Below, piece by piece: positions 1 to 8,569 of a DNA stretch of 39,749 nt. The position numbers were made by a program, and so were the translations under genes. The notes beneath the pieces were generated by a model that did not search any database, was not told the DNA's origin, and saw only the letters and a list, made by a program, of their open reading frames with translations. Every line of letters begins with the position of its first letter. The first letter of the stretch is position 1. This DNA is from Hominenteromicrobium sp964531265 (GTDB lineage Bacteria; Bacillota; Clostridia; Oscillospirales; Acutalibacteraceae): NCBI GenBank assembly GCA_964531265.1, contig CAZHDW010000017.1, positions 1 to 39,749 on the forward strand. Reading direction: 5' to 3'.

Positions 1-24
1 GCCCATAGCGGCAGGAAAGGTTTT

Positions 25-873
25 ATGGCAAGAGATACAAGACTGCAAAAAATGCTGGCGGACTGCGGCGTTGCTTCCCGAAGAAAAGCGGAAGAAATGA
101 TAGAGGCAGGACGCGTTTCGGTGAACGGTGTTCGTGCATCCATCGGCGATAAGGTCGATGTTGCAAGGGATAAGGTGACGCTCGACGGCGAGCCGGTTCG
201 CCCGGACAGTGAAAAAATGTATATCATGGTGCACAAGCCGCGCGGATATATAACCACAGTCAGCGATGACAGGGGAAGAAAATGCGTGAGTGAGCTTGTT
301 GAGGAGCTTGGAGTGCGTCTGTACCCGATAGGCAGACTCGATAAGGACTCCGAGGGGCTTCTGCTCATGACAAATGACGGCGAATTCGCAAATCTCATTT
401 CACATCCGTCCACACATGTTCAGAAGACCTATCGTGTAACGGTACGTCCCGGTGTCAATGAGGAGCAGCTTACACGCATGTCCGTCGGTATGGAGATAGA
501 GGGCAAAATGACAGCACCGGCCACAATAAGGGTGCTGGAACAGCAGCAGGGACGCGTTGTCCTGGAGTTTGTAATACACGAGGGCAGAAACCGCCAGATA
601 CGTAAAATGTGCGAGGCGGTCGGCCTTGAGGTTGCAAGACTTAAGCGTACGGCTATCGGCGGTGTAAAGCTCGGAATGCTGCCGCAGGGACAATTCCGTG
701 ACCTTGAGCCGGATGAGGTGCGCAGACTGAGAATGGCGGCCCAGAAAAAGGGTGCGCAGAATAAGGCAAATCCCCAGAAAAAGGAGGAAAACAGAAATGC
801 TTCAAATCGTTCCAATGCAGGAAAAGGACAGAGAAAGGGAAATATGTCTCAAAACAGAGGGCGCAGACGCTGA
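25..873 (+). CDS. rluB: 23S rRNA pseudouridine synthase, RluB-type
   Basis: Family role: isomerises uridine to pseudouridine in 23S rRNA, in the cytoplasm. The 282-residue product has an N-terminal S4 RNA-binding domain (about residues 4-60) and then the RsuA/RluB catalytic domain. The signature GRLDKDSEGLL is present with catalytic Asp106, and EGRNRQIRKM is seen near residue 185. From about residue 240 it continues as a Lys/Arg/Asn-rich, probably disordered tail of a kind common in this family. The ATG follows AGGAAAGG at a normal distance. The last 77 bases also encode the start of the next gene in another frame, so part of the basic tail is double-coding. The family is secure; RluB rather than RsuA/RluE rests on overall resemblance. 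Confidence 0.93.
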   Translation: MARDTRLQKMLADCGVASRRKAEEMIEAGRVSVNGVRASIGDKVDVARDKVTLDGEPVRPDSEKMYIMVHKPRGYITTVSDDRGRKCVSELVEELGVRLYPIGRLDKDSEGLLLMTNDGEFANLISHPSTHVQKTYRVTVRPGVNEEQLTRMSVGMEIEGKMTAPATIRVLEQQQGRVVLEFVIHEGRNRQIRKMCEAVGLEVARLKRTAIGGVKLGMLPQGQFRDLEPDEVRRLRMAAQKKGAQNKANPQKKEENRNASNRSNAGKGQRKGNMSQNRGRRR

Positions 874-1189
874 ATCCAGAGTTCTGGCGATGACGGATGG
901 TACCGAGGAGCTTGGATATACGGTTGTCAGCCTTAAGGACGATGTGCTGTACATTCATGGCTTCAATATCGGCGGCAAAACGGATTTTTCCGCAGAAAAA
1001 CCGCAAATGGACGAGATATTTATTCTTGATACCCTGATGCGATCAGCTGCTTCCTTCGGCGAAACGAACGGCGCGAATCACATAAAAACGACCTTCCCGG
1101 ACTTCTTTGATTTCTTCAAGCTGCGAAGGTTTGATGTGTCGGATACCTGTGCGGAGACGCCAATGTCCACAATAGTTCATTACGAGTGA
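797..1189 (+). CDS. Small uncharacterised protein, possibly a degenerate GNAT fold
   Basis: A 130-residue protein I do not recognise by name. The start is the ATG at 797, which has AAGGAGG at 781-787; upstream in-frame codons lack a ribosome binding site. It begins MLQIVPMQEK and alternates short predicted strands and helices. The C-terminal half (a helix with LDTLMRSAASFGE, then FFKLRRFDVS) resembles the end of GNAT acetyltransferases, where a helix precedes the 'LGF' strand. The acetyl-CoA loop (R/QxxGxG/A) is not evident, so activity is doubtful. It overlaps rluB by 77 bases and is probably translationally coupled to it. A terminator follows directly. The gene is well supported; the fold is a guess. 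Confidence 0.72.
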   Translation: MLQIVPMQEKDREREICLKTEGADAESRVLAMTDGTEELGYTVVSLKDDVLYIHGFNIGGKTDFSAEKPQMDEIFILDTLMRSAASFGETNGANHIKTTFPDFFDFFKLRRFDVSDTCAETPMSTIVHYE

Positions 1190-1191
1190 GA

Positions 1192-1218
1192 AAGCCGCAG
1201 GGAGACCTGCGCTTTTTT
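1192..1218 (+). terminator. Rho-independent terminator after the rluB unit
   Basis: CGCAGG (1196-1201) and CCTGCG (1206-1211) form a six-pair stem with a GAGA loop, lengthened by AG/CT around one bulged C, and followed by six T. It starts three bases after the stop codon and separates rluB-orf130 from the yicC operon. Confidence 0.85.
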
Positions 1219-1271
1219 GCTTGTAGGCACTTTATTTCGCAGCCTTTTTTTCATTATGAGCCTACAAAAGG

Positions 1272-1300
1272 TTGCAATTTTTCTCTATGAATGTTAAAAT
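1272..1300 (+). promoter_or_regulatory. Vegetative promoter of the yicC-thiN operon
   Basis: TTGCAA (1272-1277), a 17-base spacer and TAAAAT (1295-1300), with TGT directly before the -10 giving an extended -10. It predicts a start near 1307 and a leader of about 80 bases before yicC. It is the only clear vegetative promoter I see ahead of the long operon. Confidence 0.75.
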
Positions 1301-1385
1301 TACTTGATAATGGATTATTGTCGGTATCTATGTCCATTTTCAGACAGACCGATTTTATTATATAGTAAGGAAGAGAGATGAGCTT

Positions 1386-2264
1386 ATGCTGAAGAGCATG
1401 ACCGGATACGGCCGCTGTGAGGAAATGCTGAATGGCAGACATATCACAGTTGAGCTGAAATCCGTGAATCACAAGTATTTTGAGTTTTCTCCCAGAGTGA
1501 CACGCGGCTATGGCTTTTTGGAGGACAAGCTGAAAAGCTATGTTCAGAGCCGTGTTTCACGCGGTAAGGTGGATATGTACGTGAATGTCGAGACATTGGA
1601 GGATTCCGATGTTGTGGTCAGTGTCAATCATTCGCTGGCGGCAGGCTATATAGCAGCCTTCAAAGAAATAGCAGAGCGCTATGAGCTGCCCGACACCATC
1701 ACGGTCAATTCCCTTTCACGCTACTCTGACGTTTTCTCCGTTCATAAGGCTCCCACCGACGAGGAAGCCATCTGGAATGACGTCAGGGCAGTTGCAGAAA
1801 AGGCAGTGGATGCCTTTATCGCAATGCGAGAGGTAGAGGGTAAGCGTCTTTACGAGGATATTATCTCGAGAGCCGGAACCATTATGGAGATCGTTTCCAA
1901 AATCGAGGAGAGATCACCCGAGACGGTTAAGGAATACAGAGAGCGCCTTGAGAGCAAGCTCAGGGAGGTTTTGCAGGACACGACCATCGATGAGCAGCGT
2001 ATACTCACAGAGGCAGCTATTTTTGCAGATAAGGTCGCTGTGGCGGAGGAGACAGTGCGTCTCAGAAGTCATTTTGACCAGCTCAAGGTCTTTTTGAATT
2101 CCGAAGAGCCCTCCGGCCGCAAGATGGATTTCCTTGTTCAGGAGATGAACAGAGAGACCAATACCATAGGCAGCAAGGCGAGCGATTCTCAGATAGCCTA
2201 CATGGTTGTTGATATCAAGGCTGAGATCGAGAAGATTCGTGAGCAAATACAGAACATAGAATAA
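1386..2264 (+). CDS. yicC: YicC/YloC family endoribonuclease
   Basis: A 292-residue protein that opens MLKSMTGYGR, the hallmark of the YicC/YloC family, and ends with the conserved helical C-terminal domain (AYMVVDIKAEIEKIREQIQNIE region, the last 22 residues). Family members are cytoplasmic endoribonucleases; E. coli YicC is linked to small-RNA turnover. Length is typical. The ATG is preceded by GGAAGAGAG. As in Bacillus subtilis (yloC), it heads a gene string continuing with remA, gmk and rpoZ. Identity is confident; physiological substrate is unknown here. Confidence 0.93.
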   Translation: MLKSMTGYGRCEEMLNGRHITVELKSVNHKYFEFSPRVTRGYGFLEDKLKSYVQSRVSRGKVDMYVNVETLEDSDVVVSVNHSLAAGYIAAFKEIAERYELPDTITVNSLSRYSDVFSVHKAPTDEEAIWNDVRAVAEKAVDAFIAMREVEGKRLYEDIISRAGTIMEIVSKIEERSPETVKEYRERLESKLREVLQDTTIDEQRILTEAAIFADKVAVAEETVRLRSHFDQLKVFLNSEEPSGRKMDFLVQEMNRETNTIGSKASDSQIAYMVVDIKAEIEKIREQIQNIE

Positions 2265-2282
2265 ACCGAAAGGAAGAGCATC

Positions 2283-2552
2283 ATGCAGCTTGTCAACATC
2301 GGCTTTGGAAATATGATCTCCGCTGAGAGAATGGTGGCGATAGTCAGCCCGGAATCCGCTCCGATAAAGCGTATCGTGCAGGACTCCAAGGAACGCGGCG
2401 TGCTGATAGATGCGACCTGCGGCAGAAAGACGAGAACCGTCATCATCATGGAAAGCGACCACGTGGTATTATCGGCACTACAGCCGGAAACCGTGGCGAA
2501 CCGATTCAACAATACCGGTGACCAGGATGATCAGGCGGAGGCTTCGCTTTGA
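2283..2552 (+). CDS. remA: RemA-type DNA-binding regulator (DUF370)
   Basis: An 89-residue protein with the RemA signatures: MQLVNIGFGNMI at the start, SAPIKRIVQDSKERGVLIDA in the middle and GRKTRTVIIMESDHVVLSAL near the end. In B. subtilis RemA is a ring-forming DNA-binding activator of matrix and osmoprotection genes. It is also widely conserved in non-biofilm Clostridia, always beside gmk as here. The ribosome binding site AAAGGAAG lies upstream. Targets in this organism cannot be read from the sequence. Confidence 0.93.
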   Translation: MQLVNIGFGNMISAERMVAIVSPESAPIKRIVQDSKERGVLIDATCGRKTRTVIIMESDHVVLSALQPETVANRFNNTGDQDDQAEASL

Positions 2553-2581
2553 TATAAATATAAAAGTTGGGAATGAATAAT

Positions 2582-3190
2582 ATGAAAAAAGGATTACTGA
2601 TAGTTGTCTCTTCACCGTCCGGCGGTGGCAAGGGAACTATCCTCAGTGAGCTTTTCAAGAGAAACGAAAACCTTAAGATGTCTGTTTCGGCAACGACACG
2701 CAGCCCGAGAGAGGGCGAGGTGGACGGTGTTCACTATTACTTTATCTCAAAGGAAGAATTCAAAGCAAAGATAGAGAATGGCGAAATGCTGGAATACGCA
2801 AACTACGTCAGCAATTATTACGGAACGCCCAAGGCGCCGGTGGATAAATGGCTGAGCGAGGGCAAGGATGTCATTCTTGAGATAGAAGTGCAGGGCGGAA
2901 AGCAGGTAAAGGAGATTGCTCCCGACTGTGTCAGCCTGTTCGTTCTGCCGCCATCACTTGAAATACTTGAGCAGCGTCTTCGCGGACGCGGTACGGAAAC
3001 GGATGACGTTATCTGCAACCGTATGGCACAGGCGAGCCGCGAGATAGGCTGTGTCACAGATTACGATTATGCCGTTGTCAACAATACCGTTGAGCAGGCA
3101 GTATCGGATATTGAAGCAATCATTGCAGCGGAGAAGCTTCGTGTTTCCCGCGATAAAACTATAGCTGAAAGGATAATCAACAATGCTTAA
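2582..3190 (+). CDS. gmk: Guanylate kinase
   Basis: Phosphorylates GMP to GDP with ATP; essential purine salvage and GTP supply step, cytoplasmic. The 202-residue protein has the P-loop SPSGGGKGT near its N terminus, the GMP-binding TTRSPREGEVDGVHYYF segment and the lid region around RLRGRGTE. I start at the ATG at 2582 (MKKGLLIVVSS) because it matches usual family length and GGGA (2569-2572) lies nine bases upstream. An ATG at 2573 and a TTG at 2567 are in frame and would add three or five residues. Its end overlaps the rpoZ start by eight bases. Confidence 0.95.
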   Translation: MKKGLLIVVSSPSGGGKGTILSELFKRNENLKMSVSATTRSPREGEVDGVHYYFISKEEFKAKIENGEMLEYANYVSNYYGTPKAPVDKWLSEGKDVILEIEVQGGKQVKEIAPDCVSLFVLPPSLEILEQRLRGRGTETDDVICNRMAQASREIGCVTDYDYAVVNNTVEQAVSDIEAIIAAEKLRVSRDKTIAERIINNA

Positions 3191-3386
3191 ACCCTCTTGT
3201 AACATCATCAAAACACCCCATTCCAGCGCATACTCCGTAGTTATCGCAGTTGCCAAGCGTGCAAGAGATATCGTCGATACCGCTGAGGCAAACAATCAGA
3301 TCATCGTTGAAAAGCCCGTTGACCTTGCTGCTCAGGACTTTGCAAATGACAAGTATAAGATCATCGAGCCCGAGGAAAACGACTGA
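3183..3386 (+). CDS. rpoZ: RNA polymerase omega subunit
   Basis: Omega stabilises the beta' subunit during RNA polymerase assembly. The 67-residue product is short but typical of Clostridia. It carries the conserved SAYSVVIAVAKRARDIVD segment, which corresponds to the 'YxLVxxxAKRAR' signature. The ATG lies inside the last codons of gmk, preceded by GAAAGGA, so translation is probably coupled. The gmk-rpoZ pairing is near-universal in Firmicutes. In B. subtilis coaBC follows rpoZ; here priA follows directly, 30 bases on. Confidence 0.92.
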   Translation: MLKPSCNIIKTPHSSAYSVVIAVAKRARDIVDTAEANNQIIVEKPVDLAAQDFANDKYKIIEPEEND

Positions 3387-3416
3387 TACAAATCAGCCTG
3401 AAAAGGAGTTTTGACG

Positions 3417-5858
3417 TTGTTGTTTGCCAGTTTGGCGGTGGAGAACACTACCTACCGCTTCGACACACCCTTTACTTATATTGTCCCGGCAGAGCTTGAA
3501 GACGTTTTGAAGCCGGGAATGCGCGTTACGGTGCCGTTCGGTGCCGGAAACCGCACACGTGTTGCCATGGTACTGGGTATCGACACACAGGCCGATAATA
3601 CGGAAAAGCTCAAAACCATAATTTCGACATTGGATAATGAGCCGCTGCTCACAGAAGAAATGCTTTCACTTGCCGTTTGGATGAAGGGCAGGTATTATTG
3701 CACGCTTTATGACGCCATAAAGCTGATGATACCCGTTGGGATAAGCTACAAAATAGTCAATAAATACCGTATTAGCGCGGCATTTAAGGACTATGACCGT
3801 GAGCTTTTTGATGATCTCGACTGGCAGCTTCTGATGTCTCTTACCTCGGCTAAGCAGGGGATGACGGGAGCACAGCTCTCTCAGAGCCTCGGTATTGACG
3901 AGAAGAGCCCGGCGCTGCTCGGCCTCATCGAAAAAGGAATTGTAATAAGAGAAAACGCCGCATCGAGAAATCTGAAGGATGCAACCTCCAGAATGATATG
4001 CGCAGTGCCGGATTTTTCCGGCAAGCTTTCACCGAAGCAGCAGGAGGCGTACGATACTCTCTGCGATGTCGGAGAAGTGTCGGTAAAGGAGCTGAGCTAC
4101 TTTACCGGTGTCAGCACGGCTATTATAAAGGCACTTTCGGACAAGGGCGCGGCGGAAATTTTTGAGGTTGAACGCTTCAGGCGACCGAAGACTCAGGAAA
4201 TACGTGAAAGCAGCCTTCCCCGTGTTCTCTCACCGGAGCAGGAGAAGGTGGCTCACAGCATAATTCGGGAGTGTGATTCTCCCAAGGCGGCTGTGGCGCT
4301 GCTCTACGGCGTGACCGGCTCGGGCAAGACGGCTGTGTTCATGCATGTTATACGTCATGTAATAGAACGCGGACAGGGCGTTATCGTTACCGTGCCGGAG
4401 ATATCGCTGACACCGCAGACCCTGGCGGTCTTTACGGCGGCGTTCGGAGACACCGTGGCTGTTTTCCACAGCGGACTTTCGGTCGGTGAAAGAATGGATG
4501 AGTGGAAGCGAGTTCGCTCCGGTCAGGCCAAGATAGTCGTCGGCACAAGGTCGGCGGTCTTCGCGCCGGTGCAGAATCTCGGCCTTATCGTAATGGATGA
4601 GGAGCAGGAGAGCACCTATAAGTCCGAGAGCAACCCACGCTATCATGCAAGAGAGATAGCAAAGTACAGAGTGAATTATCACAATGCATACTGCCTTCTC
4701 TGCTCTGCAACGCCCTCGCTTGAATCGTACTATATGACGAAGAGCGGTAAATATCATTATCACGCTCTGCATAGCAGATACGGCGATGCGGCTGTGCCTG
4801 ACGTTCAGCTTGTTGACATGAATAATGAGGACGTGTACAGGGATAAGCCCTTGATAAGCATGTCCCTGGCACGGGCGGTATCGGAAAATCTTGCCGAGGG
4901 CAGACAATCGATCCTGCTGCTGAATCGCCGCGGATACCACACCTATGCGGTTTGCAAGAGCTGCAAAACGGTGGTTACCTGCCCGAACTGCTCCATATCC
5001 CTGACATATCATTCCGCCAATAACAGGATGATGTGTCATTATTGCGGATATTCCGGGCCTGCAAGGATAACCTGCAAGACCTGCGGAAGCAGTGACATAA
5101 TGTTTTCGGGCGGCGGCACCCAGAAGGCAGAGGATCAGCTGAGTGAAGCCTTTCCGGAGGCACGTATACTCAGAGTGGATACCGATACAACCGCAAATAA
5201 ATATGCACTTGAGAAGAAGCTGGCGGCGTTTGCGGCCGGTGATTATGACATAATGGTCGGTACTCAGATGGTCGCCAAGGGACTTGATTTTGAAAATGTC
5301 ACGCTTGTCGGCGTGCTTTCGGCAGATCAGTCGCTTTACAGTGATGATTACCGCAGCAATGAGCGTACCTTCGACCTGCTGACGCAGGTGGTGGGGCGTG
5401 CTGGACGCGGAAGATTTTCCGGCAAGGCGCTGATACAGACCTATGTGCCCGAGAATACCTATCTGCATTTAGCGGCAAGGCAGGACTATGAGAGCTTTTT
5501 TGAAACGGAGATACGCTTCAGAAAAGCAATGCTTTATCCGCCGTTTTCGGATATTTTGCAGGTCGGCTTTGTGGGCGAAAAGGATGCAGCGGTGCGCGAT
5601 GCGGCGGAGTTCTTCTCTAAGGCTCTTTGTAGCACGCTTGCAAATGAGCATCCGACGCTCCCAGTGCGCATACTCAGGCCGTCCTCGGCCTCGGTATCAC
5701 GTGTGGGCGGAAAGTACAGATATAAAATAATCATTAAATATAAGAATTCCAAAGAGTTTCGGGAGGTAATTGCGGAGCGGTTAAGAGCGTTTTCGACTGA
5801 AAAGCGCTTTGCATCCGTTACAGCGTATGCTGACCCGAATCCCGATATGATCCTGTAA
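3417..5858 (+). CDS. priA: Primosomal protein N' (replication restart helicase PriA)
   Basis: A 3'-to-5' helicase that reloads the replisome at collapsed forks. The 813-residue protein has an N-terminal DNA-binding region, a winged-helix part and a superfamily 2 helicase core. Walker A GVTGSGKT lies at about residues 298-305, followed by a MDEEQE Walker B. The zinc region carries paired cysteines (CKSCKTVVTCPNC, then CHYCGYSG and CKTCGS). Later come the motifs GTQMVAKGLDFENV and QVVGRAGR. I choose TTG 3417 because AAAAGGAG (3401-3408) is eight bases upstream; the TTG at 3411 is only two bases from it. Confidence 0.95.
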   Translation: MLFASLAVENTTYRFDTPFTYIVPAELEDVLKPGMRVTVPFGAGNRTRVAMVLGIDTQADNTEKLKTIISTLDNEPLLTEEMLSLAVWMKGRYYCTLYDAIKLMIPVGISYKIVNKYRISAAFKDYDRELFDDLDWQLLMSLTSAKQGMTGAQLSQSLGIDEKSPALLGLIEKGIVIRENAASRNLKDATSRMICAVPDFSGKLSPKQQEAYDTLCDVGEVSVKELSYFTGVSTAIIKALSDKGAAEIFEVERFRRPKTQEIRESSLPRVLSPEQEKVAHSIIRECDSPKAAVALLYGVTGSGKTAVFMHVIRHVIERGQGVIVTVPEISLTPQTLAVFTAAFGDTVAVFHSGLSVGERMDEWKRVRSGQAKIVVGTRSAVFAPVQNLGLIVMDEEQESTYKSESNPRYHAREIAKYRVNYHNAYCLLCSATPSLESYYMTKSGKYHYHALHSRYGDAAVPDVQLVDMNNEDVYRDKPLISMSLARAVSENLAEGRQSILLLNRRGYHTYAVCKSCKTVVTCPNCSISLTYHSANNRMMCHYCGYSGPARITCKTCGSSDIMFSGGGTQKAEDQLSEAFPEARILRVDTDTTANKYALEKKLAAFAAGDYDIMVGTQMVAKGLDFENVTLVGVLSADQSLYSDDYRSNERTFDLLTQVVGRAGRGRFSGKALIQTYVPENTYLHLAARQDYESFFETEIRFRKAMLYPPFSDILQVGFVGEKDAAVRDAAEFFSKALCSTLANEHPTLPVRILRPSSASVSRVGGKYRYKIIIKYKNSKEFREVIAERLRAFSTEKRFASVTAYADPNPDMIL

Positions 5859-5877
5859 GAGAGAGGAAGCAAAAAGC

Positions 5878-6342
5878 ATGGCTATTCGTAATATTGTTAA
5901 GACCGGTGACGATGTACTTCTTAAGAAGTGCAGAAATGTTGATAAATTTGATGAGAAGCTTTGGATGCTGCTTGATGATATGGCAGAGACAATGGATGCT
6001 GCAAACGGTGTCGGCCTTGCAGCTCCGCAGGTTGGTCTGCTGCGCCGCGTTGTAGTTGTCGATATCGGCGAGGGCCGCATAGAGCTGATAAACCCGGAGA
6101 TAATCGCTTCCTCCGGCGAGCAGGAGGGCGCCGAGGGCTGCCTGTCCTTCCCGAATGAGTGGGGCATTGTTACCAGACCGATGAATGTCACAGTCCGTGC
6201 TCAGGACAGATACGGCAAGACCTTCGAAGTATCCGGCACAGAGATTCTGGCACGCGCTTTCTGCCATGAGCTGGATCACCTTGACGGTGTATGCTTTGTT
6301 TCAAGAGCCAGCAGAATGCTGAAGCCGGAGGAGATCGAATGA
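5878..6342 (+). CDS. def: Peptide deformylase
   Basis: Removes the formyl group from the N-terminal methionine of new proteins. All three family motifs are present: GVGLAAPQVG, EGCLSFP and HELDHLDG. Metal ligands are Cys88, His130 and His134, with Glu131 as the catalytic residue. Length (154 residues) is normal for a short type 1 enzyme. The ATG follows GAGAGAGGAAGC. It overlaps fmt by four bases (ATGA), pairing the deformylating and formylating enzymes in one transcript. Confidence 0.96.
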   Translation: MAIRNIVKTGDDVLLKKCRNVDKFDEKLWMLLDDMAETMDAANGVGLAAPQVGLLRRVVVVDIGEGRIELINPEIIASSGEQEGAEGCLSFPNEWGIVTRPMNVTVRAQDRYGKTFEVSGTEILARAFCHELDHLDGVCFVSRASRMLKPEEIE

Positions 6343-7253
6343 GAATAGTATTCATGGGCACGCCGGATTTTGCCGTGCCGAGCCTCAAGGCACTTATCGA
6401 GGCCGGACATGAAATAGCGGCGGTCTATACACAGCCAGATAAGCCAAAGGGACGCGGCCATAAGCTGCTTCCGCCGCCGGTAAAGGAGCTTGCACTTGGG
6501 TACGGCCTGCCGGTGTATCAGCCCACAACGCTTCGAAAGGCGGAAGCTATTGAAGAGCTGAGAGCCCTGAAGCCTGAGCTGGTGGTCGTTGCGGCATACG
6601 GAAAGATTCTCCCAAAGGAGGCTCTTGATATTCCGCCGCGCGGATGCATAAATGTACATGGCTCACTTCTGCCGAAATACAGGGGTGCAGCTCCGATACA
6701 GTGGGCAGTGCTCAATGGTGACGCTGTGACAGGCGTTACCATCCAGCAGATGGGCGAGGGCGTTGATACCGGCGATATGCTCTCGAAGGCAGAGACGGAG
6801 ATCGGCCAGGATGAGACCTCGGGCGAGCTTTTTGACCGCCTTATGGTGCTCGGCGCAGAGCTTCTGATCGACACAATCAATAGGCTCGACGAAATAGAGC
6901 CCGAGCCGCAGAATGAGAACGAAGCCACCCATGCAGCCATGATAAGCAAGGATATGGGCATTATAGATTGGACTAAGACCGCAAAGGAGATACACGACAG
7001 GGTAAGAGGACTGAATCCGTGGCCTGCCGCCTTCTGTACGCTTGACGGAAAGAAGATGAAGATATTCAGAACGAGTATCGTTGAGGCCCATGGAGAAGCC
7101 GGAATGGCGGAGTGTCTTAACGGTGAGCTTACGGTCTATTGCGGAGAGAACGCAGTTCAGCTTACCGAGATACAGCCGGAAAACGGAAAGCGTATGCGCG
7201 GCAGCGATTATCTGCGCGGTCATCCGATCAAAAACAAAGTAAAGGTTCAGTGA
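6339..7253 (+). CDS. fmt: Methionyl-tRNA formyltransferase
   Basis: Formylates initiator Met-tRNA with 10-formyltetrahydrofolate. The 304-residue protein starts MRIVFMGTPDFAVPSL, the classic N terminus. It contains the folate/active-site block INVHGSLLPKYRGAAPIQWA and the GVTIQQMGEGVDTGDML segment, and ends with the usual tRNA-binding C-terminal domain. The start ATG overlaps the def stop (ATGA), so the two are translationally coupled. An open frame upstream to 6291 lies entirely inside def and was not used. Confidence 0.96.
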   Translation: MRIVFMGTPDFAVPSLKALIEAGHEIAAVYTQPDKPKGRGHKLLPPPVKELALGYGLPVYQPTTLRKAEAIEELRALKPELVVVAAYGKILPKEALDIPPRGCINVHGSLLPKYRGAAPIQWAVLNGDAVTGVTIQQMGEGVDTGDMLSKAETEIGQDETSGELFDRLMVLGAELLIDTINRLDEIEPEPQNENEATHAAMISKDMGIIDWTKTAKEIHDRVRGLNPWPAAFCTLDGKKMKIFRTSIVEAHGEAGMAECLNGELTVYCGENAVQLTEIQPENGKRMRGSDYLRGHPIKNKVKVQ

Positions 7254-7256
7254 TTT

Positions 7257-8564
7257 ATGGCAGGCTTTTCCCGAAAAACAGCGCTTGATGCGTTGAATGA
7301 TGTCACTCAGAACGAGGGGTATTCCAATATAGTTATAGATAAGGCTATCCGTGCGCATGGGCTTGACCCACGCGACGCGGCATTAGCCTCTACGCTTTTT
7401 TACGGGGTTCTCGAAAAAAAGCTGACGCTGGACTACTATATACGCAGCTTTCTCAATAAGCCCGATCAGAAGCTGGATGAGACTGTTTTGAATATTCTGC
7501 GAATTGCGGTGTATCAGATGGTCTATCTTGACAAGATACCGGAATCCGCTGCTGTAAATGAGGCCGTTAACTGTGCGGCGGGTTACATGCGCGGCAGGTA
7601 TAAGGGGTTTGTAAACGGTATTTTGCGCAGCTTTATACGTGGCAGAGCCTCTGTAAGCGAACCGCAGGATATCAGCATTCGCTCGAATATCCCGCAGCCC
7701 GTCATCGATATTTGGCGGAGAAGCTATGGTGACGAGATATGCGAAAGGCTTCTTTCGGCCATGGCGGAAAGAGCGGACACCTATATCAGGGTGAATAACA
7801 CAAAAACCGACGAGGCTGAAATGCTTGAGGTGCTTTCCGGGCACGGCGAGGATGTGCCGTGGCTTTCGGGAGCCGTGCGTCTGAAAAATGCCGGGGATAC
7901 CACTGCACTTGAGGGCTTTGCCGAGGGTAAATTCCATGTGCAGGATCTGTCATCCCAGCTTCTGTGCAGACTGGTTGACCCGAAGCCGGGTGAGAGAATA
8001 GCCGATGTTTGCGCGGCGCCGGGCGGAAAGAGCTTTACCATGGCCGAAAGAATGGAGAACACCGGAAAAATCGATTCCTTTGACCTGTACAAGGGTCGGG
8101 TGAACCTGATACGCAAGGGTGCGGAAAGATTGGGGCTTTCTGTAATTTCCGCTGAGATACGGGATGCCGCAACGGGAAAATGCGACGGGCAGTATGACAG
8201 AGTGCTGTGCGATGTTCCCTGCTCGGGGCTTGGAGTTATACGCAGAAAGCCGGAGATAAGATATAAGGATCCGAAGAGCTTTGCGGAGCTGCCGAAGCTT
8301 CAATACAGCATACTGGAGCATTCGGCACAGCTTGTAAGGGCGAACGGTCTACTGTTCTATTCCACATGTACGCTTAATGATGCCGAAAACGGAGCTGTGA
8401 TAAAGAAATTTCTCGATGAGCATCCGGAATTTGAACCGTATGAGTTGAAGCTGGATGGCATAAAGAGGAGTGTTGAAGCTGAACCGAAGCACATGATAAC
8501 CATGATGCCGATGGATTATGGCGGAGACGGCTTCTTTACGGCAGCTATGAAAAGAAAGGATTGA
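7257..8564 (+). CDS. rsmB: 16S rRNA (cytosine(967)-C5)-methyltransferase
   Basis: SAM-dependent m5C methyltransferase acting on 16S rRNA. The N-terminal part (about residues 1-150) is a NusB-like RNA-binding helical domain. The catalytic domain has a SAM motif at DVCAAPGGKSF, the motif IV cysteine in DVPCSGLGV (Cys322) and the catalytic motif VI cysteine in STCTLNDAEN (Cys371). The 435-residue length is normal. The ATG follows three bases after the fmt stop, with AAAGG upstream. The def-fmt-rsmB-rlmN order is the same as in B. subtilis. Confidence 0.95.
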   Translation: MAGFSRKTALDALNDVTQNEGYSNIVIDKAIRAHGLDPRDAALASTLFYGVLEKKLTLDYYIRSFLNKPDQKLDETVLNILRIAVYQMVYLDKIPESAAVNEAVNCAAGYMRGRYKGFVNGILRSFIRGRASVSEPQDISIRSNIPQPVIDIWRRSYGDEICERLLSAMAERADTYIRVNNTKTDEAEMLEVLSGHGEDVPWLSGAVRLKNAGDTTALEGFAEGKFHVQDLSSQLLCRLVDPKPGERIADVCAAPGGKSFTMAERMENTGKIDSFDLYKGRVNLIRKGAERLGLSVISAEIRDAATGKCDGQYDRVLCDVPCSGLGVIRRKPEIRYKDPKSFAELPKLQYSILEHSAQLVRANGLLFYSTCTLNDAENGAVIKKFLDEHPEFEPYELKLDGIKRSVEAEPKHMITMMPMDYGGDGFFTAAMKRKD

Positions 8565-8569
8565 GCGTT

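Noticed and set aside
4230..5468. A 412-codon open frame on the minus strand inside priA
   Set aside because: It is fully inside priA, with odd composition rich in His, Arg and Cys and no recognisable motif. It is a frame shadow.
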